From: Lentisphaerota bacterium
GTDB lineage: Bacteria > Verrucomicrobiota > Lentisphaeria > Victivallales > Victivallaceae
Reading direction: 5' to 3'
Length of the DNA stretch: 59,859 nucleotides
Assembly (NCBI GenBank): GCA_015061575.1
Contig: SUWF01000018.1
Span: 1 to 59,859, forward strand
Shown here: positions 47,357-54,911 of the stretch, piece by piece
How the letters are laid out: each line of letters opens with the position of its first letter
Numbering within the stretch: the stretch's first letter is position 1
Notes under the pieces: model-generated
What the model was told of the DNA's origin: nothing
Seen by the model: only the letters and a program-made list of their open reading frames with translations
The model's database searches: none
Made by a program: the position numbers and the translations under genes

Positions 47357-47640
47357 TGGTTCTGCTCCATTGAGTTAATTTCTGTGTTATTGGTAAATGG
47401 CAGTTTTTCTTTTTCCTTTCTGCCGTTTTCGCCAACATCAGCAATGGTGTTGGCTTTTTTTATCGCTTGCTATTGTTTCAAGATTATTATTTGTTGTGTT
47501 CGCTCCATTTTCTGCATTTGTCGGTAGTTGATGAATATTTGCAACGCAACCAATCCTATTATCATAAGAGGTACAAGCAACTCAAGTATAGCTGTTATTT
47601 TTTCCATTGCGGATGTTGTTTCAATTCCGTTTAGTTTCAT
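47353..47640 (-). CDS. Single-pass membrane protein, holin-like (1 in-frame TAG)
   Basis: A 95-aa protein with one hydrophobic helix (AILELLVPLMIIGLVALQIF, about residues 17-36) followed by a charged tail (NYRQMQKMERTQQ, LKQ-Q-QAIKKANT). Size and layout are holin-like, but one helix and no lysin neighbour leave this open. It is coupled to both neighbours by ATGA overlaps. It stops at TGA. Confidence 0.75.
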
Positions 47641-47849
47641 TTTTCGATTTCCTTTATCAGTTTTAATTTTCCGTTTTTTGTCTGTCTGAAAAAGCCGACG
47701 TTCCAATTATACCATAAGCCATTTGCAATTTGTTTAAGGTGCAAACACTTCCCCTGTTCCATCGTTATTGGCTATTCCAAATCAATGTATAAGTAGTTCC
47801 ATTCAGCATGGGATTTAGTCAATTTTTTCAAAAATTCAATGTCAATCAT
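47637..47849 (-). CDS. Small phage protein (1 in-frame TAG)
   Basis: A 70-aa protein, MIDIEFLKKLTKSHAEWNYL with YIDLE-Q-PITMEQGKC and an end rich in Lys and aromatic residues. The function is unknown. It is coupled to genes on both sides by ATGA overlaps, which strongly supports it as a real gene even though the standard code would stop it after 25 codons. Confidence 0.75.
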
Positions 47850-48388
47850 TCATCAGCCTCAATGCGTGTATGTTCTGCTTTATGGCATTTTGGGCATAGC
47901 CATTTACCTATTGTTATACATTCATCGGAATAAATAAAATGGTGGAAATGCAATCTGCCACGGGTTCCGCATTGTTCACATACTGTCGGTTGTTCTGCTC
48001 TCATGCGGTAATGGGTCTTTAAGCGGATAAGGTGTTTGGTTCTGTTCTATTCATTGGCAAGGTATTTATTTTGTCTTGCTTTCAATCCGTCTTTTCTGCC
48101 ATTTTCGGCACATTGGAAACAACAGTATTTTTCATTTTTTTGGTACTTAATGAACATCTATCCACAGTGGTTACAAGTGGTAAGCCCATAGTTTTTTTGC
48201 TTCATTGGCAGTACAGTGTGAACTGTTACACCATTATAGATAATCTGCGGATCTATTCCCAATTCTGAATAGAGCTACTGGCGTATATAGTCCCATGCGT
48301 CCTATTCATCCATAGCCAGGTCAATGTAAGTGTAAGGGGTGTTGGTATATTTTTGCATATCAGCGGAAAAAGTAATCAAGTATTTCAT
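47846..48388 (-). CDS. HNH-like zinc-ribbon protein (4 in-frame TAG)
   Basis: A 180-aa protein with two metal-binding modules: CNHCG-Q-MF...CCFQC at about residues 72-93, where TAG falls beside the knuckle, and CEQCGTRGRLHFHHFIYSDE...CPKCHKAEH at about 137-172. The second resembles a phage HNH endonuclease. The ATG has a very strong AAGGAGGG site. Its TGA overlaps the next ATG. Confidence 0.83.
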
Positions 48389-48402
48389 GGTTCTGCCCTC
48401 CT

Positions 48403-48744
48403 TCAAATGATAAAGTAAACGTTACCAACGTTGGTGTAAGTTTTTGTCCCAAAGTTCTAATCAACTGTTTCAGTAGTTATCAGAGTAACAAAACAGTCTG
48501 CACCATTCAACGCTGTAATATCAGCCTATGCGTTTTGGGTTTTCTTCATTTTCATTGCGTAAAGCATTTTTTTTGCTTTCTCTGCAACTTCACTTTTAGG
48601 GTGATTTATGAAAAAAGATTTATACGCTGTTTGAGTAGTTGTCTAATTGAGTTCCACGGCAAATTTGATAGCAATGTACTATCCGCATTTTTCGCTTGTT
48701 TTGGTTTGAACCTCTGAAATTTTTGATTTGTAATAAGTTAGCAT
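48403..48744 (-). CDS. Small phage protein (4 in-frame TAG)
   Basis: A 113-aa protein starting MLTYYKSKISEVQTKTSEKC, with YKSFFINHPKSEVAEKAKKM in the middle and a beta-rich end (FGTKTYTNVGNVYFII). The function is unknown. AAAGGAAAG precedes the ATG. It lies 32 nt after the preceding stop and 14 nt before the HNH-like gene. It stops at TGA. Confidence 0.75.
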
Positions 48745-48776
48745 TTTTATCTTTCCTTTTTTTTTGTGAGTTTTTT

Positions 48777-49421
48777 TCAACTCTTTGTTTTACATAATAG
48801 AAAAGATATAAAATTTTTCTCTAATTGCTCTGTATCTTGTTTGTTTTTAAGCATTTGCACAATTTGCGGGTGATAATTCTTATAAACCCTTGCACTGCTT
48901 CGGTCTTTATTCAACAGCACATAATGTGAACCATTCCAGAGGTAGAGTTGTTTTTTTGGGGAAATGAAAAGCATTGAACCGGCTACTAATGGTTCAAGCT
49001 CTAATTGCTCTGCCTATTCAGCAGTAAGGTAATGTTCATGCTGTGTGTTCGGCTGTATGCCAGTATAAGAATTGAACCCAAAAAACAAATCCTCAATACC
49101 TCTCATCAATGCGTCCTATGCAGAGAGTTTTTCAACTCCATCCGCAAATAGTTGGTCATTGGGTTTGGGTACATATTTCTTTTTTGGAGCTGTTTTTTTC
49201 TTGCGTTTTGGCAGTGGAAAAATAGCAGAATTAAGCTAAATGCCCCATACATCAAGATAAACTTTTCTGCGGTTAATGTTGACTTGCTTACCACCAACAC
49301 TAACCCTTACACTGTTTGACTTGCTCTATATACGCCTATAACCTCTGCGGTCTTTAATTCTCAATAATCCCTGTTTACTGATTTGCACCATCTGCAATGG
49401 TTCTGATAACGGTTTCCACAT
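48777..49421 (-). CDS. DNA-binding-like phage protein (4 in-frame TAG)
   Basis: A 214-aa protein. The N-terminus (GLLRIKDRRGYRRI-Q-SKSN, then VRVSVGGKQVNINRRKVYLD) resembles the AP2/NUMOD-type DNA-binding part of phage homing endonucleases, followed by a basic linker (KRKKKTAPKKKYVPK). The second half has AEQAEQLELEPLVAGS and IVQMLKNKQDTEQLEKN, both Gln/Glu-rich. The nuclease role is not shown; no HNH motif is seen in this protein. It stops at TGA. Confidence 0.78.
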
Positions 49422-49502
49422 TTTCTGATAATCCTTTTATATAAGCAAAAATATAAAAAAATTGCTATGGAGCTGTTACACCCCATAGCCAAAAGTAAGG
49501 GT

Positions 49503-50132
49503 TTATGCAGATTTCTTTTTCTTCACATAACCACAATCTTTGATTTCTGCATAATCGGTAACAGCATTAGAAAGTATATACAAGTTTTTGCTACGGTATT
49601 TGAACCCATCAGTAATATCACTGCTGAATGAATAGTCAAAAATTACATCGTTAGGGTCAATGCCTTTATTTTCGCAAGCAATCAAAAAATTATCAAAAGA
49701 ATTTACCGCCCATTCTTTAGCCATATCTTTAATGTTTTCTGTGTCAAGCTCATATTCACTGTTGGTATCGTATTTATCCAGCCAATATTGAGCGTCAGAG
49801 ATAAAACCGCTTTCCAGTTCATCAATCATGTTTTTTTGCCACTCTGGCACATACTCATATCCATACAAATCCAATTCCTTTATGTTGTCCATGAACCTTG
49901 CCCATGCTACATCGTGAGTTTTGCTCATGCTATAATAAGGGAAATTTACATCATCGTCAGCATGGGCGAAGTGGTAAACATAATCTTTCCCATTTTGGGT
50001 GTAATACACCATCGCTGTTACTGCCAGTTCAGGGAAATATTCCATATTCGTTACAAGTTCCACTCTAATATCCGCTGTGGTGTTAAGTTTTTGTTTTGCA
50101 ATTTGTTTGATTTCTTTTTTGATATTTTCCAT
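49503..50132 (-). CDS. Acidic hypothetical protein, no TAG codons
   Basis: A 209-aa, Asp/Glu/Tyr-rich protein (ADDDVNFPYYSMSKTHDVAW, ELDLYGYEYVPEWQKNMIDE) with a basic end KKKKSA. I do not recognise the family; acidic DNA-mimic or anti-defence roles are possible but unsupported. Unlike its neighbours it has no TAG, so it can be made under the host code. The start at 50132 has AAAGGAT upstream. It is preceded by two coupled mini-ORFs and a minus-strand promoter. Confidence 0.78.
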   Translation of the reverse strand: MENIKKEIKQIAKQKLNTTADIRVELVTNMEYFPELAVTAMVYYTQNGKDYVYHFAHADDDVNFPYYSMSKTHDVAWARFMDNIKELDLYGYEYVPEWQKNMIDELESGFISDAQYWLDKYDTNSEYELDTENIKDMAKEWAVNSFDNFLIACENKGIDPNDVIFDYSFSSDITDGFKYRSKNLYILSNAVTDYAEIKDCGYVKKKKSA

Positions 50133-50165
50133 TTTTATATCCTTTACGTTATTTTTCATAAATTT

Positions 50166-50215
50166 TTAACTTCTAAAATCCAACCTCTACTTATTCATTC
50201 CAACTGTTCCACCAT
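50166..50215 (-). other. Two coupled mini-ORFs, one with a TAG codon
   Basis: ATG GTG at 50215 with a perfect AAAGGAG site encodes MVEQLE then TGA. Its end overlaps ATG AAT at 50198, which reads MNK-TAG-RLDFRS then TAA (ends 50166). They lie in the leader of the 209-aa gene and may act as leader peptides. The second would be complete only where TAG is decoded. Confidence 0.4.
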
Positions 50216-50299
50216 CGTCAATGCTCCTTTCTATTCCTTATATATATAGGCTTCATGCCTTATACTCTCTGTTCTGTTCCACGGTGCCGCCGTAATATA

Positions 50300-50327
50300 A
50301 ATATAACATTTATCTGTTGCAAGTCAA
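50300..50327 (-). promoter_or_regulatory. Minus-strand sigma-70 promoter of the 209-aa gene
   Basis: TTGACT (50327-50322) and TATATT (50305-50300) with a 16-bp spacer on the minus strand, between the terminator of the replication-like gene and the mini-ORFs. An AT-rich downstream region is visible. Confidence 0.65.
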
Positions 50328-50345
50328 ACGGTTTTTCACGGTTTG

Positions 50346-50385
50346 GGAAAAAGATTGCCCCGGTCAGTATAACCGTAACCGAGGC
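50346..50385 (-). terminator. Terminator after the replication-like gene
   Basis: GCCTCGGT/ACCGGGGC arms (50378-50385 and 50357-50364 on the plus strand) with one G-U pair, then AATCTTTTT on the minus strand. It lies 27 nt after the TGA of the 210-aa gene. Confidence 0.72.
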
Positions 50386-50411
50386 TGTGTAAAGAGAATG
50401 TTTTTATAATG

Positions 50412-51044
50412 TCAGCGGAGAATGTTTTTAATTCTTCCACGATTATCAACAACCAGTGTTACAGTATCTTGTTCAAGTAGCACCATAAAAATTGCGTCAT
50501 GTACGCCAAAAAATTTGGCATAGGTTTTATTTGAATTTGCCGCCTTGAATATCACTTTTACTTTGTCCGTGTATTCAACAGTATCATGGAATGTGGCTTT
50601 GATTTGCTCTGTGTATTCAACAGTATGTTGGATTATCAAGGTTTTCAAGCGGTCTTTTGGTTCAATGCGTGTACGCTTGCCCATGTTTTCTGCACCGATG
50701 AAAAAGCCTTTGTGGATTTTCACTAAATCCATTCTATACAGTTTATCCAGTATGCCACTGTATAATTTCAAGGAAACTTTGTTTTTGCTCAACGTGTTTT
50801 TGTCAAGTGAAATAATCAAGTTGCTTTCATTGTTGATTGCTCTAATCAAGTTCAGAACCAACAGTTTCAAGATTTTTTTGCATTTCAGCAAATTGGAGTT
50901 GTAATAGTGTTCTGTCAATACATCAGCAACAAATCTGCTGTCCTAAAGCATTTTTTGCAAAATCTATTTTTCAAGTTGCTTGATTTGCTTTTCACTGGTC
51001 TTACTGTATCTTGCACTGTAAGATATAAAAATATTTTTCTTCAT
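50412..51044 (-). CDS. Putative replication/winged-helix protein (2 in-frame TAG)
   Basis: A 210-aa basic protein. TAGs at codons 27 (50964-50966) and 34 (50943-50945) read as Gln in QLEK-Q-ILQKML-Q-DSRF, a helical start where Gln fits. The core (ISLDKNTLSKNKVSLKLYSG, then LDKLYRMDLVKIHKGFFIG) looks like a winged helix. It lies beside an iteron-like, hairpin-rich region, so a replication-initiator role is plausible. It could also be a repressor. It stops at TGA. Confidence 0.72.
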
Positions 51045-51084
51045 GTTCACAATTCCTTTTTTGTGTAAATCCTTGATTAAAAAT

Positions 51085-51141
51085 CAGTAGGGAAACTAAC
51101 AAGGATATTTAGCTTTCGGATGTACTGTCCTATCCCTACTG
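51085..51141. repeat. Hairpin with 9-bp perfect closing stem
   Basis: CAGTAGGGA (51085-51093) pairs with TCCCTACTG (51133-51141) around 39 nt with weaker inner pairings. On the minus strand it is followed by ATTTTTAATC and lies 41 nt before the replication-like gene. It could be an attenuator or leader terminator. Confidence 0.55.
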
Positions 51142-51148
51142 CAAGTTC

Positions 51149-51240
51149 AGAGTGTTTGTATCTTTATTTGTCTGTCCCACATATTCATATAGCTTTTAGA
51201 GTGTAGCCCAATTTTTCAAGAGTGTTTGTATCAGAGTGTT
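51149..51240. repeat. Four direct repeats AGAGTGT
   Basis: AGAGTGT occurs at 51149, 51198, 51219 and 51233. Two copies extend to AGAGTGTTTGTATC (51149-51162 and 51219-51232). They lie 105-196 bp upstream of the replication-like gene, so they are candidate binding sites for its product. A related 13-bp repeat TTTGTCTGTCCCA occurs at 51167-51179 and 51542-51554. Confidence 0.6.
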
Positions 51241-51470
51241 ATTTCTACTTATAGTAAATTATAAAATTTTTCTCAAATTCAAGAATTACTGATTGATAAT
51301 CAACGATTTGCAAAGGCAATTATCTATCAAGCCTTAATCAGCTTGCTTACAATTTCAACGTTTCATTCTATAACAGATAGAATATAAAAAAATATTCAAA
51401 CCGCAAAATTTATTATAACACGGTTTTAAAAGATTTCAAGTAATTTTCAAAAAAAGTTTGGCATCTATCG

Positions 51471-51840
51471 GAGTTTTACAAACTCAAAAAACAAATCAGA
51501 AATTGGAGTTTAACAACTCCCAACAAATCACCAATTCTTTGTTTGTCTGTCCCAACATTCAGAAGCTCCAGAGGAAGCCCAAAACCTAAAAACTACTCTT
51601 TCCAACACTCCTTAACAAATCAGATATTTGGTTTGATAAAACCATCAGTTTGCAACTGATTTTTCAAGTGGAGCTATCAGCGGAACTTGAATAAATCAGC
51701 CATTGCCATTGGCAATGGGGAAATACTCTCTTTAGTACCTTTAGGTACTGGCTTTTACTTTAGTAAAGCTACATCTAAAGTATGTATGGAAATATGATGT
51801 GTAAACATCATGTTTACATATATACCTTTAGGTGTATATA
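51471..51840. repeat. Array of about ten short hairpins
   Basis: Successive perfect or near-perfect inverted repeats: GAGTTT-TAC-AAACTC (51471-51485), GGAGTT-TAAC-AACTCC (51505-51520), GGTTT-GATA-AAACC (51630-51643), ATCAGTT-TGC-AACTGAT (51644-51660), TTCAAGT/ACTTGAA (51663-51691), CCATTGCC-ATT-GGCAATGG (51700-51718), AGTACC-TTTA-GGTACT (51734-51749), one with a bulge (51751-51769), TGATGT-GTAA-ACATCA (51795-51810, overlapping a second 8-bp repeat to 51817), and about 51818-51840. There is no coding frame. Possible roles: replication origin, transfer origin or recombinase/packaging site. Confidence 0.75.
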
Positions 51841-51843
51841 ACT

Positions 51844-51990
51844 AATACAAGATGGTTTCAATGTCCCAATACAAGATTGATGATAAAAACCACATTTAAC
51901 ATCTTGATTATAAACCAAATACAACTTATTTTTATTCTCAATGTTTCAATACAAGATTGATGATTTTTTATCAATACAAGATGGTTTCAA
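51844..51990. repeat. Iteron-like direct repeats AATACAAGAT[T/G]G
   Basis: Four same-direction copies: AATACAAGATGGTTTCAA (51844-51861), CAATACAAGATTGATGAT (51867-51884 and 51947-51964) and CAATACAAGATGGTTTCAA (51972-51990). They alternate as G, T, T, G types, giving a symmetrical arrangement. They lie directly after the hairpin array, within 1 kb of the replication-like gene, as in iteron-controlled origins. Confidence 0.7.
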
Positions 51991-52097
51991 ATTTTTCTGA
52001 TTTTTTCGGTTTTCAACAGCTTCACCCTATCCCCTTTTTTGATTATGGTGTATCTGTAAAGCTCCGTCTTGATTACCTTGATTTCTCCGTCTTTCAT
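51987..52097 (-). CDS. Possible 36-aa small protein
   Basis: ATG at 52097 with AAAAGGA upstream encodes a basic peptide (MKDGEIKVIKTELYRYTIIK, ending KIRKI) and stops at TGA. A second open frame with a TAG crosses the same DNA, so the true coding frame is uncertain. The rest of 52100-52296 shows no supported gene. Confidence 0.35.
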   Translation of the reverse strand: MKDGEIKVIKTELYRYTIIKKGDRVKLLKTEKIRKI

Positions 52098-52296
52098 CAG
52101 CAGCAATCCTTTTTACTATACTGCCGTTATTAACTTTGATTTTTTCAAGATTTGTGTTATAAATCAGCGTCATCAATTTTGAGCCGTCAAAAATCAATTC
52201 TGGGCGTGTTTATGATGTTTTCCATGTCATTTATCAGCCAACATTTCCATAGGCTCCACAGCTCTGCCAATGCCCTTAAAACGCATCCTGTATAGA

Positions 52297-52333
52297 AACA
52301 AAAAGAGCATACCAACTGTTGCTGATATGCTCT
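52297..52333 (-). terminator. Terminator of the serine recombinase gene
   Basis: The perfect 8-bp stem AGAGCATA (52304-52311) / TATGCTCT (52326-52333) is followed by TTTTTG on the minus strand, 22 nt after the recombinase TGA. Confidence 0.85.
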
Positions 52334-52354
52334 GGGGAAATTTGGGGTATGGGG

Positions 52355-54040
52355 TCAGTACATTATCTTGTAAAAATCAGTTTCAAGGATTTTTTCACCA
52401 TCACCAAATTTAACTGTTGGCTTTACAATTCCGTTATCAAAATAGTTTTCAACAGTACCATAGTCAATAATGGTTCTACCACGTTTATCAACCAATTTCC
52501 GCTGTATGGTGAAAGTGTTTCCGTCATACAGTTCTACTTTCAGTTCTGTTGGATAAACCGTAATTTTGTTGATAGTTTTTCTAATCAAAGTTGAAAACTC
52601 ATCCTCTCCAATCAGTTCATGGTATGTATCTGATTTGATTTTACCAAACATTTCATTAAGCCATGCAATCAATCTGTCATCAGCTTCGGCGTTTTGGTTT
52701 TCGTTTTGCAAAATTTCTTGTTTGATAGCTTTTTTTCTGTCAGCCAACAGTTTTATTTGCTGGTCAAAAATATCATCAGCAATGCCATTGGCAGTAAATG
52801 CAGAAACAAGTTTGTTGATTTTGCTTTCAACGTTCAACAGCTCCACTTGCAAATTTTCCACAGAAACGCTTTTTGTCTGTCGGCTTTTGATTTCAGCATA
52901 CCATGTAAAAAGGCTAATCATCAGCAGTGGTTGCAAAGCAAGGTACAAATCATTATCATCAGTATCAATAAAGGTTCTCAATCTGCCTTTGCCACATCCA
53001 ATTTGTTTTTTCAAGTAACGGTGTCTGCAATAATATATAACCCCATTATCTTTACCAACAGTGAGTTTTTTTCCACAATTTCCACAAAACAACAAACCAC
53101 TTAAAGGCAGGAAATTGTATTTTTCTTTTCGGCTTTGTCTGCCTCCTCTTGCTTTACGGTCAGCAATAATTTGATTTGCGGTTTTCCATTCATCAAAAGA
53201 AATAATGGGGTTCACAATATTTTTGGCTTTGATGATTTCACCGTCTTTGATTTTAATACCACAGTAAATGGGGTTAGCAATGATGTTATAGATAGATGTT
53301 TCATAAAAACATTGTCCGTCAGCCAATGCCAAAAATTGAGTATTGATAGCAGAGAGAGTACCACCAACTGTTTTGCCGTTGATAATGCTGTCAAAAACAA
53401 ATTTAACAACCTTTGCTTTTTCGGCATGGAAACAAACTTTTTTATCAATCCATTCCACGGCATAAGCATTTGAAAAAACAAAACCTCTTTTCAACAGCTC
53501 TTTTCTGCTTTTCATTGAGTTATTATGGCGTTCTGTCAGCTTTTCCATTTCATAAGTGGCAAGCAACCGTCTTACAGCCAAATCAATATTATTGTTTATG
53601 GGGTCAATTTTTCCGCTTTCGGCTTCAACCAATGCAACGCCATTTTCTTTGAGAGTTCCCAAACAATAGGTATCAAGGGTTGCCAATGGGTGAGGGTTAC
53701 GGTAAAAGCGTGTACTTTCATTAACAATAAAATAGTCAATTTTAGAGAGCTGTTCAAAAGCCAATGCCAAACCTTTACGGTATTTTCTTCTGCCTTTGGT
53801 TTGCTGTTTGCTTGCCCATCTTCTCCACTCTCTATCTGTGGCGGCATAAGCTCTGCCCTCATCAGAGTCCGGGTACAGTTCAGAGCTTGTATTTGTGTCG
53901 GTAAATTCTCCGATAATTTCAACGTTGTTTCTTTCAGCCCATGCCCTGCAAGCGTTAATTTGCAATTCACAGCTCAAAGAATTTTCTTCTGCTCCAAAAC
54001 TCTGTCTGGCGTAAATTACTGCTGTTTTTTTCGTTTCCAT
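52355..54040 (-). CDS. Large serine recombinase (integrase), no TAG codons
   Basis: A 561-aa site-specific recombinase. The N-terminal resolvase domain shows AVIYARQS (about residues 6-13) with the nucleophile Ser, and STRFYRNP. The recombinase domain follows (GFVFSNAYAVEWIDKK, ANPIYCGIKI), then a zinc ribbon (CGNCGKKL...YYCRHR...GCGK) and a coiled coil. It integrates and excises the element at the pseudopilin site. It has no TAG in 562 codons, so it is readable by the host code, unlike its neighbours. The start at 54040 has AAAGGA upstream. It stops at TGA. Confidence 0.95.
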   Translation of the reverse strand: METKKTAVIYARQSFGAEENSLSCELQINACRAWAERNNVEIIGEFTDTNTSSELYPDSDEGRAYAATDREWRRWASKQQTKGRRKYRKGLALAFEQLSKIDYFIVNESTRFYRNPHPLATLDTYCLGTLKENGVALVEAESGKIDPINNNIDLAVRRLLATYEMEKLTERHNNSMKSRKELLKRGFVFSNAYAVEWIDKKVCFHAEKAKVVKFVFDSIINGKTVGGTLSAINTQFLALADGQCFYETSIYNIIANPIYCGIKIKDGEIIKAKNIVNPIISFDEWKTANQIIADRKARGGRQSRKEKYNFLPLSGLLFCGNCGKKLTVGKDNGVIYYCRHRYLKKQIGCGKGRLRTFIDTDDNDLYLALQPLLMISLFTWYAEIKSRQTKSVSVENLQVELLNVESKINKLVSAFTANGIADDIFDQQIKLLADRKKAIKQEILQNENQNAEADDRLIAWLNEMFGKIKSDTYHELIGEDEFSTLIRKTINKITVYPTELKVELYDGNTFTIQRKLVDKRGRTIIDYGTVENYFDNGIVKPTVKFGDGEKILETDFYKIMY

Positions 54041-54065
54041 CTTGTTTTTTCCTTTACATTGTGTT

Positions 54066-54094
54066 AATTTATCTCTTACTATGGAGTTTTTCAA
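54066..54094 (-). promoter_or_regulatory. Promoter of the recombinase gene next to attR
   Basis: On the minus strand TTGAAA (54094-54089), a 17-bp spacer and TAAATT (54071-54066), all in element DNA. It would drive the recombinase in both the integrated and the circular form. Confidence 0.6.
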
Positions 54095-54826
54095 ATGCTA
54101 AACGAAAATTTACGGTGTTTCTTTCAACTGTTGGTAGTGATCGCAATTATCGCCATTCTGGCGGCCATGCTGCTGCCGGCCCTGTCGGCTGCCCGGGAAC
54201 GTGCCCGCAACGCCAACTGCATAAACAAACTCAAACAGATCGGTCTGGCCGGTTTTATGTATGCTGACAGCAATCATGGCTATCTGCCGCCCTCCAGTAT
54301 CGGCGGTGTCGATGAAAAGTCTTCCAACCAATGGAGTTGGAACTGGTATGCCGCCCAAAACCTTAACGGGATGAGTATTCTGGTTTTGCATGGTTATTTC
54401 GGCGATGACCTGGGTGGCGGTTACAATGGAGCGGATAATCAGAAACGGATCCTGGCCCGCTACTATCAGTGCCCCTCGGATACCAGCGGCAACAACTTTG
54501 GCGCAGCCGGCGGCAAGGTCAGCTATTGCCGGATCTGGATCGGCGCTCCGAACAGCAGCGATGCACGAATCAAGGACGTTTCCGGCTACACCATGGCTGA
54601 TTTGCCGGAAGCCAGCCGCAATATGACCGGTCATGGAAATCCTTCCAACGTCATTGTGTTTGATATTTTCAACTCGCAGGGCAAAACTGACTACACCAGC
54701 AACCACGCCAATACGGTCAACTTTCTGGCGCTGGGCGGTCATGCCACAAGTTCGCCCACGCCTACGCAGGCGGCCGCCGGAACCACTTTCAACAACCGTT
54801 GGATCAAGTGGATGGACGAACAGTAA
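54095..54826 (+). pseudogene. 3' part of the split pseudopilin gene, with element-supplied start
   Basis: From 54130 this is a host pseudopilin: [20 protein letters not shown], then [20 protein letters not shown] and a C-terminal [13 protein letters not shown] (variant H-x9-DG motif). The ATG at 54095, with a GGAG site, comes from element DNA and gives [11 protein letters not shown] in place of the signal MKKRFTLIE. A chimeric 243-aa protein could be made but lacks the prepilin peptidase recognition site. Confidence 0.9.
54119..54140 (+). other. attR of the recoded element
   Basis: The right junction: element sequence up to CAACT (54125-54129), then host codons CTG TTG GTA GTG for LLVV of the prepilin motif. 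It shares AACT with attL. Rejoining at AACT restores ATT GAA CTG TTG GTA GTG (IELLVV). Confidence 0.8.
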
Positions 54827-54846
54827 AATATACCGGATCATTCAGC

Positions 54847-54883
54847 AAGTTCCGCCCCGCATGGCAGGTGCGGAACTTTTTTT
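54847..54883 (+). terminator. Terminator after the pseudopilin gene
   Basis: The perfect 9-bp stem AAGTTCCGC (54847-54855) / GCGGAACTT (54870-54878) is followed by seven T residues, 20 nt after the stop codon. Confidence 0.9.
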
Positions 54884-54911
54884 GCCGGTAAATGAGCTTA
54901 CTTTATCAAGA

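Larger units (their letters stand above)
36309..54129. mobile_element. Integrated phage-like element with TAG recoded as sense (probably Gln)
   Basis: A 17.8-kb AT-rich insert in a pseudopilin gene, bounded by attL and attR. It carries a serine recombinase at the right end, a putative replication gene beside iteron-like repeats, early-type small genes and a cluster of tail-fibre-like genes. All genes are on the minus strand. About 105 in-frame TAG codons by hand count interrupt 19 genes in the standard code. None of the element's genes ends in TAG. No terminase, portal, capsid or tape measure was seen, so it is a deleted prophage, a satellite or a new type of element. Confidence 0.9.

Noticed and set aside
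37208..51044. Interpretation as a decayed prophage full of nonsense mutations
   Set aside because: The interruptions are TAG only; in-frame TAA, TGA and frameshifts are essentially absent, and gene overlaps and ribosome sites are intact.
51471..51990. CRISPR array in the repeat-rich region
   Set aside because: Repeats are short, differ in sequence and spacing, and no cas genes are nearby; they are hairpins and iterons.
37373..53652. Many plus-strand open frames of 60-180 codons across the element
   Set aside because: They lie opposite the recoded minus-strand genes, lack ribosome sites and family features, and arise from AT-rich codon structure.
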